A DNA stretch of 64,000 nucleotides. Origin: Galactobacillus timonensis (lineage in GTDB: Bacteria > Bacillota_I > Bacilli_A > Erysipelotrichales > Erysipelotrichaceae). Where the stretch lies: positions 951,819 to 1,015,818 of the forward strand of contig NZ_LT964739.1 of assembly GCF_900240265.1 (NCBI RefSeq), written 5' to 3'. Of this stretch, positions 36,027 to 44,521 are shown in pieces. Every line of letters starts with the position of its first letter. Within the stretch, counting starts at the first letter, position 1. Under the pieces are notes generated by a model. That model searched no databases, was not told the origin of the DNA, and saw nothing but the letters and a program-made list of their open reading frames with translations. Made by a program: the position numbers and the translations under genes.

Positions 36027-37424
36027 ATTGACACTCCCACAGCTAAAGCACGTGGGATTCTTGAGAAGTCTGATTGCTTACGCAATCCTTATTCTCAAAG
36101 GGCTTGCCAACAGCCCTCTACACAGTCCCTCAAAGCTGAGGTTCTGTTTACCTTTCTTTGCAATGTTGCACGCTCCGTTGATGTCTGCGTTAACGAGCGT
36201 GTTTTCTTTGGTACTGTACAATCCCCGTTTGATGCGTTTGCCTGAGAATGTACCGGCATACGGATGTTTTGTGTCGTACACCGGAATCTCATCGCCGTCC
36301 AAGAACGATGCCTTTGACGTGTACGATTCTTCCGTTTCGATGTACGCAATGCCATATCGTTCGCACAGCGTTTTCAGATACGTGCGAAGCTGGTCAAACG
36401 GGATCTGAACAAACTTCTGATTATTCGCTTTGCCCATATTGACCGACTGTTTCTGGTCAACGCTGTGTCCGACAATGAGCGTGCCGATATCATTGGCAAT
36501 GCAGTAATCAACGATATGGCGTGCAGCCTTGTGCATGTAGTCTGTCACCTGCCGGTTACGCTTGTCTGTGATGCGGCTCATACGGGCTGTAAAGCCTTTG
36601 ATGTTCTGATGGTCTTTGATCGATGCGTAGTGTGCAATCTGCCTGTTGTACCACTGGTTGATTGATTTGAGCTTACGTCCGTCAACGATGAAGGACGTCC
36701 CCGTGGTTGTTACACACGACGCAAGATTATCGAGACCGACATCAATGGCTAATACATTGTCCGCATTCAGATTCTGCGGCTCTTCTTCCTGTTCGTAGCA
36801 GTACTGAATCTTCAGTGCCTTGCCGTTCAGAACGGGCACGATGCGTACTTCAGCGATGTGCCTGCCTGAAATTCTTTCAGGTACCGGAATACGTATGGAA
36901 TCCAGATCCGGATGCTGCTTTGAGAACGTACGACTCATCGGAACGCTCAAATTGCCGTTCTTGATATTGATTGCGTTCGTTGACAGCACCAGCAGATACT
37001 TTCCGCCTTTCGTGCGGTAGTGCGGAATGCGCACTTTCTTGTCGTAGCTGCCGGACTTCTTCTTATTAAGCAGCGCAAAGAAAGACCGGAAGGCATGATC
37101 GCACGTCCGCAGGATCTGCTGGGAAATGCCTGCCTGCAGCAGCTTGTAATTTTCATTATCTTTGCAAAGATGGTAGTTTTCTTCATACCGCAGATACTTG
37201 TTCGTCGCAAAGAAATACTGACGGATCTGATACAGTCCAACGTTGTACAGATTGTTGGCATACGAGCACATCTCAAGGATCGCTTCGTACTGGTCCTTCG
37301 GGAGATGCCGAATGTAGTTTGTCTGCGTCAGATACATGACTTCACCTCCTTTCCGCTTAAATTATACGGTAACAGCGGCCTTTCATTCCATGGCTGAAGC
37401 TCATGGGTTTTTCCGGCCGTTTTT
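36027..37424 (-). mobile_element. tnpB-only IS200/IS605-family element, copy 2 (in GNAT gene)
   Basis: The same 1398-base length as copy 1 (21152-22549), with the same ends. The boundaries are fixed both by comparison with copy 1 and by restoring the GNAT frame; one base is ambiguous because an A is shared. No target duplication. The left flank on the transcribed strand ends GTTATT; with copy 1 (TTTATA) the shared part is TTAT, the likely target. Confidence 0.9.
36078..37337 (-). CDS. tnpB: TnpB-like nuclease, zinc-finger-less clade, copy 2
   Basis: A 419-residue protein differing from the copy at 21203-22462 in five residues (for example DNENY for DNDNY, PFDQL for PFNQL, DGDEIP for DGDAIP). 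It has the same RuvC-type motifs AIDVGLDN and NADINGACN and the same lack of cysteine pairs. The intact frame and strong ribosome-binding site suggest it is functional. Its guide, if made, would match the GNAT gene. Confidence 0.9.
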   Translation of the reverse strand: MYLTQTNYIRHLPKDQYEAILEMCSYANNLYNVGLYQIRQYFFATNKYLRYEENYHLCKDNENYKLLQAGISQQILRTCDHAFRSFFALLNKKKSGSYDKKVRIPHYRTKGGKYLLVLSTNAINIKNGNLSVPMSRTFSKQHPDLDSIRIPVPERISGRHIAEVRIVPVLNGKALKIQYCYEQEEEPQNLNADNVLAIDVGLDNLASCVTTTGTSFIVDGRKLKSINQWYNRQIAHYASIKDHQNIKGFTARMSRITDKRNRQVTDYMHKAARHIVDYCIANDIGTLIVGHSVDQKQSVNMGKANNQKFVQIPFDQLRTYLKTLCERYGIAYIETEESYTSKASFLDGDEIPVYDTKHPYAGTFSGKRIKRGLYSTKENTLVNADINGACNIAKKGKQNLSFEGLCRGLLASPLRIRIA

Positions 37425-37706
37425 AATAACGTCGGGCGCTGCGGCCATATTGCCAACGCGAGCTATGCGGTCGCTGCCGATGAGCGCGGCAATCATATTG
37501 GCGAAACGCTGGTACAGGACTGCCTGAAGCAGGGGAAGCGGCTTGGCTTCCGGATTCTGCAGTTCAATGCGGTGGTTGTCACGAATGCGGCGGCGATCCA
37601 TCTGTATGAGAAGCTTGGTTTTGAGAAGCTTGGTACGATACCGGGCGGCTTCCATGCGAAGGATGATACCTATCGCGATATCAATCTCTACTACCACACA
37701 CTTTGA
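37425..37706 (+). pseudogene. GNAT acetyltransferase, 3' portion
   Basis: Continues the gene split at 36026: NNVGRCGHIANASYAV, then ERGNHIGETLVQDCLKQGKRLG (acetyl-CoA pyrophosphate loop) and HLYEKLGFEKLGTIPGGF, the usual GNAT ending, stop at 37704-37706. No start codon of its own. The two parts total 489 bases in frame. The C-terminal motif is that of YjdJ/RimI-like small-molecule or protein acetyltransferases. Substrate unknown. Confidence 0.85.
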
Positions 37707-37780
37707 CGACACTTTGGGGGACTTTGTAGCTTTTCAGTCGAAATGCGGGTGCTATACTTGCCCTTGTAAAGGAGTCTTTT

Positions 37781-38401
37781 ATGAAGAACCTGAAATGGGC
37801 CTCGATTATCAAATCTCTGATCTATATCGCTGCGGGTCTGCTGCTGTTGTTTTTTCCGGGACAGGCGGCGGATCTGGCCTGCTATGTGATCGGTATTGCG
37901 CTGATCATCTTCGGCGTTGTCAATGTAATTTCGTATTTTATGCTGGATCTGAAGGATTCGCTGTTCCGGAATGACTTTGCAATGGGGATTGTCTGGATTC
38001 TCATCGGCTTCATGGTGATCCATGAGAAGGAAGCTGTTCAGAAAATCGTTCCCTTCATGTTAGCCATCGTCATTTTCGCGTCCGGCATCAGTAAGCTGCA
38101 GGATGCGCTGGACATTAAGCGGATTACCGGCAAAGCATCCAATGCCTCCATTGTGATGGCGTGCATTTCGATTGTCTTTGGCCTGGTTGTTATGCTTGGC
38201 AAGATCAACGGTATGAATCTGCTGTTTCAGATCATCGGCGCCGGCCTTCTGTACAGCGGCGTGACAGATCTGTATATGGCACTTTATATTTCGGGCAAGA
38301 TCAAGTCGTTCAAGAAAAAGGTGGATGACATGGTTGTGGATGCCCGCATCGAAGAAGCGAAGGAAGCGGAGCACGCTTCCGATACGGACGAAAGAAACTG
38401 A
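37781..38401 (+). CDS. DUF308 (HdeD-like) membrane protein
   Basis: A 206-residue membrane protein with six short hydrophobic helices in three pairs, as in HdeD/DUF308 proteins: AAGLLLLFFPGQAADLACYVIGIALIIFGVVNVI is the repeated unit type (core LLLLFFPGQA). The hydrophilic C-terminal tail is charged. An extended -10 (TGCTATACT, ending 37758) precedes it, and AAAGGAG precedes the ATG. Members of this family are linked to acid or envelope stress, without proven mechanism. A terminator follows. Confidence 0.8.
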   Translation: MKNLKWASIIKSLIYIAAGLLLLFFPGQAADLACYVIGIALIIFGVVNVISYFMLDLKDSLFRNDFAMGIVWILIGFMVIHEKEAVQKIVPFMLAIVIFASGISKLQDALDIKRITGKASNASIVMACISIVFGLVVMLGKINGMNLLFQIIGAGLLYSGVTDLYMALYISGKIKSFKKKVDDMVVDARIEEAKEAEHASDTDERN

Positions 38402-38411
38402 AAATCCGTCT

Positions 38412-38450
38412 GCCGGTGGGAGCGTCTTTGCGGCGCTGCGCCGGCTTTTT
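38412..38450 (+). terminator. Terminator after the DUF308 gene
   Basis: GCCGG and CCGGC arms with an inner GCGGCGCTGCGCC structure, followed by five T. Confidence 0.7.
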
Positions 38451-38521
38451 ATGTGTCTGGCGGCGTGTGACTGTTCATTTTGGCTGTTCAAAGCTAAAAT
38501 AAGAGCTCTGGAGGAACATTC

Positions 38522-39292
38522 ATGTACAACGACTGGTTTACAATCGGGCCATTGACGATTCATGGTTATGGCGTCATGATCGCGGTCGGCATTCTGATGG
38601 CGTTCTTTGTCGGTGAACGGATGGCAAAGAAAACCGGCATGGACCCGAATCATGTGGATACGCTGATTATTGTCTGCCTGCTGACGGGATATCTGGGGTC
38701 GAAAATCACCTATGTTTTTACGGTCTGGGATCAGTTTCTGGCAAATCCGAAGGCGGTTCTGGGAGCCGATGGCTGGGTTGTCTACGGCGGTATTCTGGGC
38801 GGCATTCTGGGGGCATGGATCTATTGCCGCATAAAGAAGATATCTTTCTTTCATTATGCGAATCTGCTGTTTCCTTCGGTCGCTCTGGCGCAGGGGTTCG
38901 GAAGGATCGGGTGCTTCTTTGCCGGGTGCTGTTATGGTAAAGAGACACATGGGGCTCTGGGCATCACCTTTACCCACAGCGACTATGCGCCCAACAATGT
39001 GAAACTGATTCCGACGCAGCTGATCTCTTCGGCCGGTGACTTTATTCTTTTCTATATTCTTTATAAGATCTATATGGATGAGTCGACGCGCGACGAGACG
39101 ATGGGCTGGTATCTTCTGCTGTATTCAGCGGGCCGCTTCGTGATTGAGTTTCTGCGCGGAGATTCGGCGCGCGGCTTTATCGGCGCTCTGAGTACGTCGC
39201 AGTTCATTGGTCTGTTCCTGATTGCGGCGGGCATCATTGTATTGATTCAGGTGAAGAAAAACGGGAAAGCAAAGAAGGAGGCTGTCTTATGA
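38522..39292 (+). CDS. lgt: Prolipoprotein diacylglyceryl transferase family protein
   Basis: A 256-residue membrane protein with about seven helices, matching Lgt, which attaches diacylglycerol to lipoprotein cysteines at the membrane. HGYGVMIAVG and RFVIEFLRGD match conserved blocks. The Lgt signature normally containing GRIGNF reads GRIGCFFAGCCYG, and the catalytically discussed His in the HGG motif is Tyr (YGG). This divergent form is common in clostridia-like genomes, so the exact activity is less certain. It begins a coupled operon with rpiB and an unknown gene. RBS GGAGGAA. Confidence 0.8.
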   Translation: MYNDWFTIGPLTIHGYGVMIAVGILMAFFVGERMAKKTGMDPNHVDTLIIVCLLTGYLGSKITYVFTVWDQFLANPKAVLGADGWVVYGGILGGILGAWIYCRIKKISFFHYANLLFPSVALAQGFGRIGCFFAGCCYGKETHGALGITFTHSDYAPNNVKLIPTQLISSAGDFILFYILYKIYMDESTRDETMGWYLLLYSAGRFVIEFLRGDSARGFIGALSTSQFIGLFLIAAGIIVLIQVKKNGKAKKEAVL

Positions 39293-39759
39293 AGGTAGGC
39301 ATTGCGAACGATCATTCTGCCATTGAAATGAAGAAGGAGCTGATTCCTTATCTGGAATCGGAAGGCTACGAGATTGTTAACTTCGGCACCGATACGACGG
39401 ATGCCGTCGATTATCCGGACTATGGTGAGAAGCTTGCCAATGCAGTGGCTGCTCACGAGGTGGATCTTGGCATTGCCATCTGCGGTACGGGCGTCGGCAT
39501 TTCTCTTTCCTGCAACAAGGTCGCCGGCATCCGCGCATGCTGCTGCAGCGAGCCGTACAGCGCAAAGTATTCGCGTCTTCATAACAATGCGAACATTATC
39601 TGCTTCGGTGCCCGCGTCATCGGTGTGGAGACGGCGAAGATGATCCTTGATAATTTTCTGCCGGTACCCTTTGAGGGTGATACGCCGGAAGGCGCACGTC
39701 ATCTGCGGCGTGTGAACAAAATCATGGATATTGAGAAGCGGAACCGGGAGAAACAATGA
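39289..39759 (+). CDS. rpiB: Ribose-5-phosphate isomerase B (RpiB/LacAB family)
   Basis: A 156-residue sugar-phosphate isomerase interconverting ribose 5-phosphate and ribulose 5-phosphate. The motifs are GIANDHSAIEMK at the start, CGTGVGISLSCNKV with the catalytic Cys near residue 65, and a His in SRLHNNAN. It is a little longer than the usual 145-150 residues. LacA/LacB-type or allose isomerase activity cannot be excluded. It overlaps the lgt stop and the start of the next gene (both ATGA). Confidence 0.88.
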   Translation: MKVGIANDHSAIEMKKELIPYLESEGYEIVNFGTDTTDAVDYPDYGEKLANAVAAHEVDLGIAICGTGVGISLSCNKVAGIRACCCSEPYSAKYSRLHNNANIICFGARVIGVETAKMILDNFLPVPFEGDTPEGARHLRRVNKIMDIEKRNREKQ

Positions 39760-40568
39760 AGCATCTGAAACGTGCTGCCGTTATTGTGATCCTGGTGGTG
39801 GCGGTCTACTTTCTGCCGTTAGTCGTGGTTGATGTAAAAGGGGCTGACGGCTCCGTATGGAAGGGGCCGGTGTTCAGCTCCCTTTCATCTGTGGGCAACG
39901 ATTCGGTTACCTTTTCCAGTATCCGTTCCGCCTACGCGCTTGATAAAGACGGCGAAAATGCGATGCACTACCATACGGAAAATACGTGCCGCGGCATCAG
40001 CTATTACTACGATGAAGGCAATGACGTGTCCTATTATGAGGTAGACAGCGACGCCTCCTTTCCACTTAACAGCGTTACGCTGAAGTATGAGCAGGGAGAT
40101 GCCTGCGAAGGGTGGACGACCAACGATGAAGTCGCCTGGCCCTTCGGTGATATCCGTGATGTGGACTGGAACATTACGCCGCAGGAAGCGATGGACAAGG
40201 ACTGGCTCGTCATCGTCGATGGCAAGGCACAGAATCCGGGCGTATACAACGACTTCTCCAACATGGTGAAGCAGGGTGTCTACTGCCTGATCCGTACCGT
40301 CATCTATGAAGGTGACAGTGTTTCTTCCGTTGTCGACATTCAGATGATGGAGATTGAGGTGGAGGGCCAGGATACCGATGCGACCATGGCCGGGGTCCAG
40401 AAGAATACGGGCAACTCCTTCCATGTCTCGATCCGTACAGCCGACGATGTCAGTGAAGATGATTACATCCGCCTCAGTGACAATGAGGAAAACGGAAAGA
40501 AACCGGTACTTGTCTATAAGGAAAACGATGCCGGTGCCGAAGGTACGCTTCTCTATACAGTTCAATAA
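39756..40568 (+). CDS. Uncharacterised membrane-anchored exported protein
   Basis: A 270-residue protein with an N-terminal uncleaved-looking signal anchor (residues 6-25, VIVILVVAVYFLPLVVV) and an otherwise soluble, acidic, beta-rich outer domain. I recognise no family. A pair of cysteines (CRGISYYY and CEGW) could form a disulfide outside the cell. The ATG overlaps the rpiB stop, making it the last gene of the lgt operon. A terminator follows. Confidence 0.7.
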   Translation: MKHLKRAAVIVILVVAVYFLPLVVVDVKGADGSVWKGPVFSSLSSVGNDSVTFSSIRSAYALDKDGENAMHYHTENTCRGISYYYDEGNDVSYYEVDSDASFPLNSVTLKYEQGDACEGWTTNDEVAWPFGDIRDVDWNITPQEAMDKDWLVIVDGKAQNPGVYNDFSNMVKQGVYCLIRTVIYEGDSVSSVVDIQMMEIEVEGQDTDATMAGVQKNTGNSFHVSIRTADDVSEDDYIRLSDNEENGKKPVLVYKENDAGAEGTLLYTVQ

Positions 40569-40585
40569 TTGTTATTTGATTTCGC

Positions 40586-40622
40586 AGCCGGGGTCCCTGA
40601 AGAAAGGAGCTTCGGCTTTTTT
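40586..40622 (+). terminator. Terminator ending the lgt operon
   Basis: Outer arms AGCCG/CGGCT and inner GAAG/CTTC, followed by six T. Confidence 0.8.
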
Positions 40623-40641
40623 ACTGTGCTTCCCGCCGAAA

Positions 40642-40656
40642 ATGAAAGCGATTACA
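40642..40656 (+). promoter_or_regulatory. cre site (CcpA operator) upstream of the flavoprotein gene
   Basis: ATGAAAGCGATTACA matches the Firmicute cre consensus WTGNAARCGNWWWCA at every defined position. It is 73 bases before the flavoprotein ATG, so carbon catabolite control of that gene is likely. Confidence 0.7.
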
Positions 40657-40729
40657 GAAAAAATATGAAAAAAGAGTAGAAATGTATTGTGAAACAAATA
40701 ATATATATAGAAGAGAGGGGGAATCTTAT

Positions 40730-42532
40730 ATGGGTAAGGTTCATCATTATCTTTCGGGTACATTCTCTGTCATTCTTGCGGCGGCGCTGGCCGGCTGCGG
40801 ATCATCTGCAGTGACTGCTTCTGCACCAGCTGCATCAACAGCCGGTTCATCCGCATACAAAGCGGGTACGTACACCGCGTCTGCAGACGGGCATAATGGC
40901 CCTGTTGAAGTTTCAGTTACCTTTACAGATGATGCGATTCAGTCGATTGAAGTAACGTCACAGTCCGAGACGCCGCATCTGAGTGACAAGGCGCTGAATG
41001 ATCTGCCGAAGGAGATCGTTGAGGCGCAATCGTTGGGCGTAGATAACGTCTCGGGTGCAACTTTCACTTCGATGGCGATCAAGAATGCGGTTGCGGATGC
41101 CGTTGACCAGGCTGGCGGCGATTCTTCCGCTCTGAGCAAGGTTCCGGTTGAACAGGAAACGATGGCAACGGATGACCTTTCCACCGATGTTCTTGTCATC
41201 GGTGCAGGTACTGCAGGACTGATGGCATCTTACGAGGCTGCGAAAAACGGTGTCAATGTCACTCTGATTGAGAAACTGGACGAGTGCGGCGGAACGCTGA
41301 ATGAGGCGGCAGGACTTCTTCTTACTGTTGATTCGCAGGCAAATGATGCGTCGATTGACGATTCTCTTGAGCGGGTCATGGAATTCTACAAGGGACAGAA
41401 CGCCGACAGTAAGCTGCAGCCGGATTATGACTTCACTTCCAATCTGATGAGCCAGACCGGTGCGACGGTTGATGAGCTGATCAATGATCTTGGTCTTGCG
41501 CATACCGATGTCGATATGGGCGGTTATGCAGGTACGATCTTCACGGTCGGTTATCAGCTGGCTTCGGATCTTGAAAAAGCATGCACCGACGAGGGTGTCA
41601 CAATTCTGACCGGTACGAAGGCAGATAAACTGATTGTTGATGATACGGGGGCAGTCACTGGAGCAGAGGTAGAAAACCGGTCCGGTTCCTATACGATTAC
41701 TGCTAAAAAGACGATTGTATGTGCAGGCGGCGCTTCCTGGAATCTGGATATGGTTCCGGAGAAGAGCACAGGCATTGATGTCCATGAAAAGACCCAGATC
41801 GGTTCGACCGGCGATGGCATGAAGATGCTCGAAGCGGTTGGTGCACAGATGTCTTCGAAGGATCCGTACATCAAGTCTTCGCAGCCTGATTTTGCGCCGG
41901 TGTTCGGCAATGATTGGTCCAATACGCCGGCAACCGGTATGGCGATCATGATCGATGCGGACGGCAATCGTTTCTGTAACGAAGGCGCAGCCGCAACGGT
42001 TGTAAACAAGCATATGATTGATCACGCATCTTCCGGCTACTGGGATCTGATTGATGCGGAGAATACGATTGGATACGATGCGGATTATTTCGCCAAGATC
42101 AAGGAGTACAGCGCCGATGGCAATAAGAATGTTGCGGTCTATGCGGATTCGCTGTCGGATCTTGCCGGGAAACTTGGTATGGATGCGGATACGCTGAAGA
42201 AGACCGTGGATGACTACAATGCGGCATGCGCGGCCGGCAGCGATGCGGAATATGGCAAAGATGCGGACAATCTGAAGGCATATCCGACGGATGGAGGTTT
42301 CTATGCGGTGTATCGCCGGATTGGTTCGTGGGGAACAATCGGCGGCGCCATCGTCGATCGTCAGCAGCGTGTTCTGAATACGGATGGTGAGCCGATTGAA
42401 AATCTGTTTGCGGCAGGCGAAACGGCGACGGCACAGCTGTTCGGTGACTATTACTTTGGCGGCTATTCGCTGGGCATGTATACGACCGCCGGTCGTATCG
42501 CTGCAACTGAAGCGGCGGCCGAGCTGAAGTAG
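40730..42532 (+). CDS. FMN-binding/FAD-dependent reductase lipoprotein (urocanate/fumarate reductase-like)
   Basis: A 600-residue exported flavoprotein. The signal peptide ends in the lipobox ALAGC (Cys about 23). Residues 40-125 are an FMN_bind domain with VSGATFTS, whose Thr is covalently flavinylated by ApbE in this family. From about 150 an FAD_binding_2 domain begins (VLVIGAGTAGLMAS) and runs to the end (GGYSLGMYTTAGRIAA). No haem domain. Such enzymes pass electrons, usually from a membrane flavin chain, to organic acceptors such as fumarate, urocanate or methacrylate outside the cell. RBS GAGGGGG. A cre site upstream suggests catabolite control. Confidence 0.9.
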   Translation: MGKVHHYLSGTFSVILAAALAGCGSSAVTASAPAASTAGSSAYKAGTYTASADGHNGPVEVSVTFTDDAIQSIEVTSQSETPHLSDKALNDLPKEIVEAQSLGVDNVSGATFTSMAIKNAVADAVDQAGGDSSALSKVPVEQETMATDDLSTDVLVIGAGTAGLMASYEAAKNGVNVTLIEKLDECGGTLNEAAGLLLTVDSQANDASIDDSLERVMEFYKGQNADSKLQPDYDFTSNLMSQTGATVDELINDLGLAHTDVDMGGYAGTIFTVGYQLASDLEKACTDEGVTILTGTKADKLIVDDTGAVTGAEVENRSGSYTITAKKTIVCAGGASWNLDMVPEKSTGIDVHEKTQIGSTGDGMKMLEAVGAQMSSKDPYIKSSQPDFAPVFGNDWSNTPATGMAIMIDADGNRFCNEGAAATVVNKHMIDHASSGYWDLIDAENTIGYDADYFAKIKEYSADGNKNVAVYADSLSDLAGKLGMDADTLKKTVDDYNAACAAGSDAEYGKDADNLKAYPTDGGFYAVYRRIGSWGTIGGAIVDRQQRVLNTDGEPIENLFAAGETATAQLFGDYYFGGYSLGMYTTAGRIAATEAAAELK

Positions 42533-42554
42533 GCTATCAGTATCTAACGGATCG

Positions 42555-42597
42555 AAAGAGGATGAAGGGGATAGTTCATTTCTGACATCCTCTTTTC
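42555..42597 (+). terminator. Terminator after the flavoprotein gene
   Basis: AAAGAGGATG and CATCCTCTTT, a perfect ten-base stem with a 21-base loop, ending in TTTT. Confidence 0.85.
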
Positions 42598-42728
42598 TGA
42601 TGACCGGATCAATGTACACATGCATGTAAAGATCAAAATGCAGAGTTTTCGCTTTTTACGCAGGTGCGGATATGCTAATGTGGTCAGCAGTAGGAACAGA
42701 CACTGAGACAACAGGGAGGAAGACAGCA

Positions 42729-43001
42729 ATGAGAGCAGTAATATCCGTCGTAGGAAAGGATCGTACCGGCATCCTGGCCTATGTGAGCAATGTTTGTTTC
42801 GAGCATGGCATGAATATTGAAGATGTGACACAGAAGGTTATGGACGAGTTCTTTGTAATGATCATGATCGTTACCGTCCCGGATGAGAACCATGAGAACT
42901 TTGTAAACCTCGTCAACGAAATTGAAGCGGATGGGCAGAAGCACGCGCTTTCCATTCATGTGATGCATGAAGCGATCTTCAATGCGATGCATACGATCTG
43001 A
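42729..43001 (+). CDS. ACT domain protein (UPF0237)
   Basis: A 90-residue single ACT domain: [30 protein letters not shown], then a strand [10 protein letters not shown] (core GKDRTGILA). The family (UPF0237, GcvR-like) binds an amino acid or similar ligand. In many Firmicutes it lies directly before a UPF0210 gene, as here with an 11-base gap, and the two are thought to work together. ATG at 42729 follows AGGGAGGAAG. Confidence 0.9.
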   Translation: MRAVISVVGKDRTGILAYVSNVCFEHGMNIEDVTQKVMDEFFVMIMIVTVPDENHENFVNLVNEIEADGQKHALSIHVMHEAIFNAMHTI

Positions 43002-43012
43002 GGGATACAGCT

Positions 43013-44383
43013 ATGGCAATCTTTAATTCCAATGCAGATTCTATCCTGGAAACGATCCGGATGATCGAACAGGAACATCTCGATATCCGTACCGTGACCA
43101 TGGGCATTTCTCTGCTTGACTGTGCAGACAGCGACATTGACGTCAGCTGCCGCAAGGTATACGAAAAGATTACGACGAAGGCAAAGAACCTGGTCCGTAC
43201 GGCGGACGCTATTTCCAGAGAGTACGGTATCCCCATCGTCAATAAACGTATTTCGGTGACGCCGGTTTCGCTGCTGGTTTCCGTCAGCGGCGGTGACCCG
43301 GTGAAATATGCGCTGACGCTGGATCGGGCGGCAAAAGATCTTGGCATCAATTTTATCGGCGGCTACAGTGCCCTTGTCCAGAAGGGCATGACGCCGGGTG
43401 ATGAGGCTTTGATTGCCTCCATTCCCGAAGCACTGGCACAGACGGAATATGTATGTTCCAGCGTCAATATTGGTTCGACCCGCGCCGGCATCAATATGGA
43501 TGCAGTAAAGCAGATGGGGCAGGTTGTAAAAAAAAGCGCCGAATTAACGGCAGACAAAAACTGCAGCGGTCCGGCGAAGCTTGTCGTCTTCTGCAATGCG
43601 GTGGAAGATAATCCGTTTATGGCCGGTGCATTCCATGGTATATCGGAGACGGACTGCGTTATTCATACGGGTGTTTCGGGGCCGGGTGTGATTCTGCAGG
43701 CGATTCAACAGGCCGGTCCTCATTGCTCGATGAATGAGATTGCGGAAGTCATTAAGAAGACTGCCTTCAAGATTACCCGGATGGGGCAGCTGGTCGGTAC
43801 TGAGGCGGCACGCCGCCTTGGGGTTCCGTTCGGTATTGTGGATCTTTCGCTGGCGCCGACGCCTGCGCAGGGGGATTCGATTGCCCAGGTGCTGGAAGCG
43901 ATGGGACTGGAAGAAGTTGGTGGGCCGGGAACGACGGCGTGCCTTGCGATGCTCAATGATGCCGTAAAAAAAGGCGGCGTCATGGCAAGTTCCTCCGTCG
44001 GCGGGCTGTCCGGCGCATTCATTCCGGTGTCGGAGGATGCCGGCATGATTGCGGCCGCAAAGAGTGGTGGCTTATGCATTGAGAAGCTGGAGGCGATGAC
44101 TGCCGTCTGCTCCGTTGGCCTTGATATGATCGTGGTTCCGGGAGATACGACTGCTGAAACTATTTCCGGCATTATCGCGGATGAAGCAGCCATCGGCATG
44201 ATCAATACGAAGACGACAGCGGTCCGTGTCATCCCTGCCATCGGTAAGAAGGTGGGTGAGGAACTGGAATTCGGAGGTCTGCTTGGAACAGGACCGGTGA
44301 TGGCGGTAAAGAAGTCGTCGCCGAAGGTCATGATTGATCGCGGAGGCCACATTCCTTCACCAATCAACAGCCTGAAGAATTAA
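43013..44383 (+). CDS. UPF0210/DUF711 (PFL family) protein
   Basis: A 456-residue protein of the UPF0210 family, sometimes called PFL-like because its fold resembles pyruvate formate-lyase barrels. It has full-length similarity: [14 protein letters not shown] near the start, [26 protein letters not shown] motif (here [17 protein letters not shown]) and [25 protein letters not shown] (core GGLSGAFIP). No catalytic activity is established. Paired with the ACT domain protein. Confidence 0.9.
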   Translation: MAIFNSNADSILETIRMIEQEHLDIRTVTMGISLLDCADSDIDVSCRKVYEKITTKAKNLVRTADAISREYGIPIVNKRISVTPVSLLVSVSGGDPVKYALTLDRAAKDLGINFIGGYSALVQKGMTPGDEALIASIPEALAQTEYVCSSVNIGSTRAGINMDAVKQMGQVVKKSAELTADKNCSGPAKLVVFCNAVEDNPFMAGAFHGISETDCVIHTGVSGPGVILQAIQQAGPHCSMNEIAEVIKKTAFKITRMGQLVGTEAARRLGVPFGIVDLSLAPTPAQGDSIAQVLEAMGLEEVGGPGTTACLAMLNDAVKKGGVMASSSVGGLSGAFIPVSEDAGMIAAAKSGGLCIEKLEAMTAVCSVGLDMIVVPGDTTAETISGIIADEAAIGMINTKTTAVRVIPAIGKKVGEELEFGGLLGTGPVMAVKKSSPKVMIDRGGHIPSPINSLKN

Positions 44384-44448
44384 ACAAAAAAGCCGTGCTT
44401 TGAAAGAGGTTGCTGACAAAGTAGGGGTTGAAAACTTAATCACTGATG

Positions 44449-44485
44449 AAAATCCTGGCCAGTATCAGAACCGGCCAGGATTTTT
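44449..44485. terminator. Bidirectional terminator inside the IS1182-type element
   Basis: AAATCCTGGCC and GGCCAGGATTT with a 12-base loop; T-rich on both strands' exit sides. Confidence 0.8.
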
Positions 44486-44521
44486 CTGCCTTTCGGAAGA
44501 GTAAGTGAGAAAAAGAGAGGA

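Noticed and set aside
40958..42625. A 555-codon minus-strand frame across the flavoprotein gene
   Set aside because: Shadow frame; it spans the terminator of the true gene and has no start signal.
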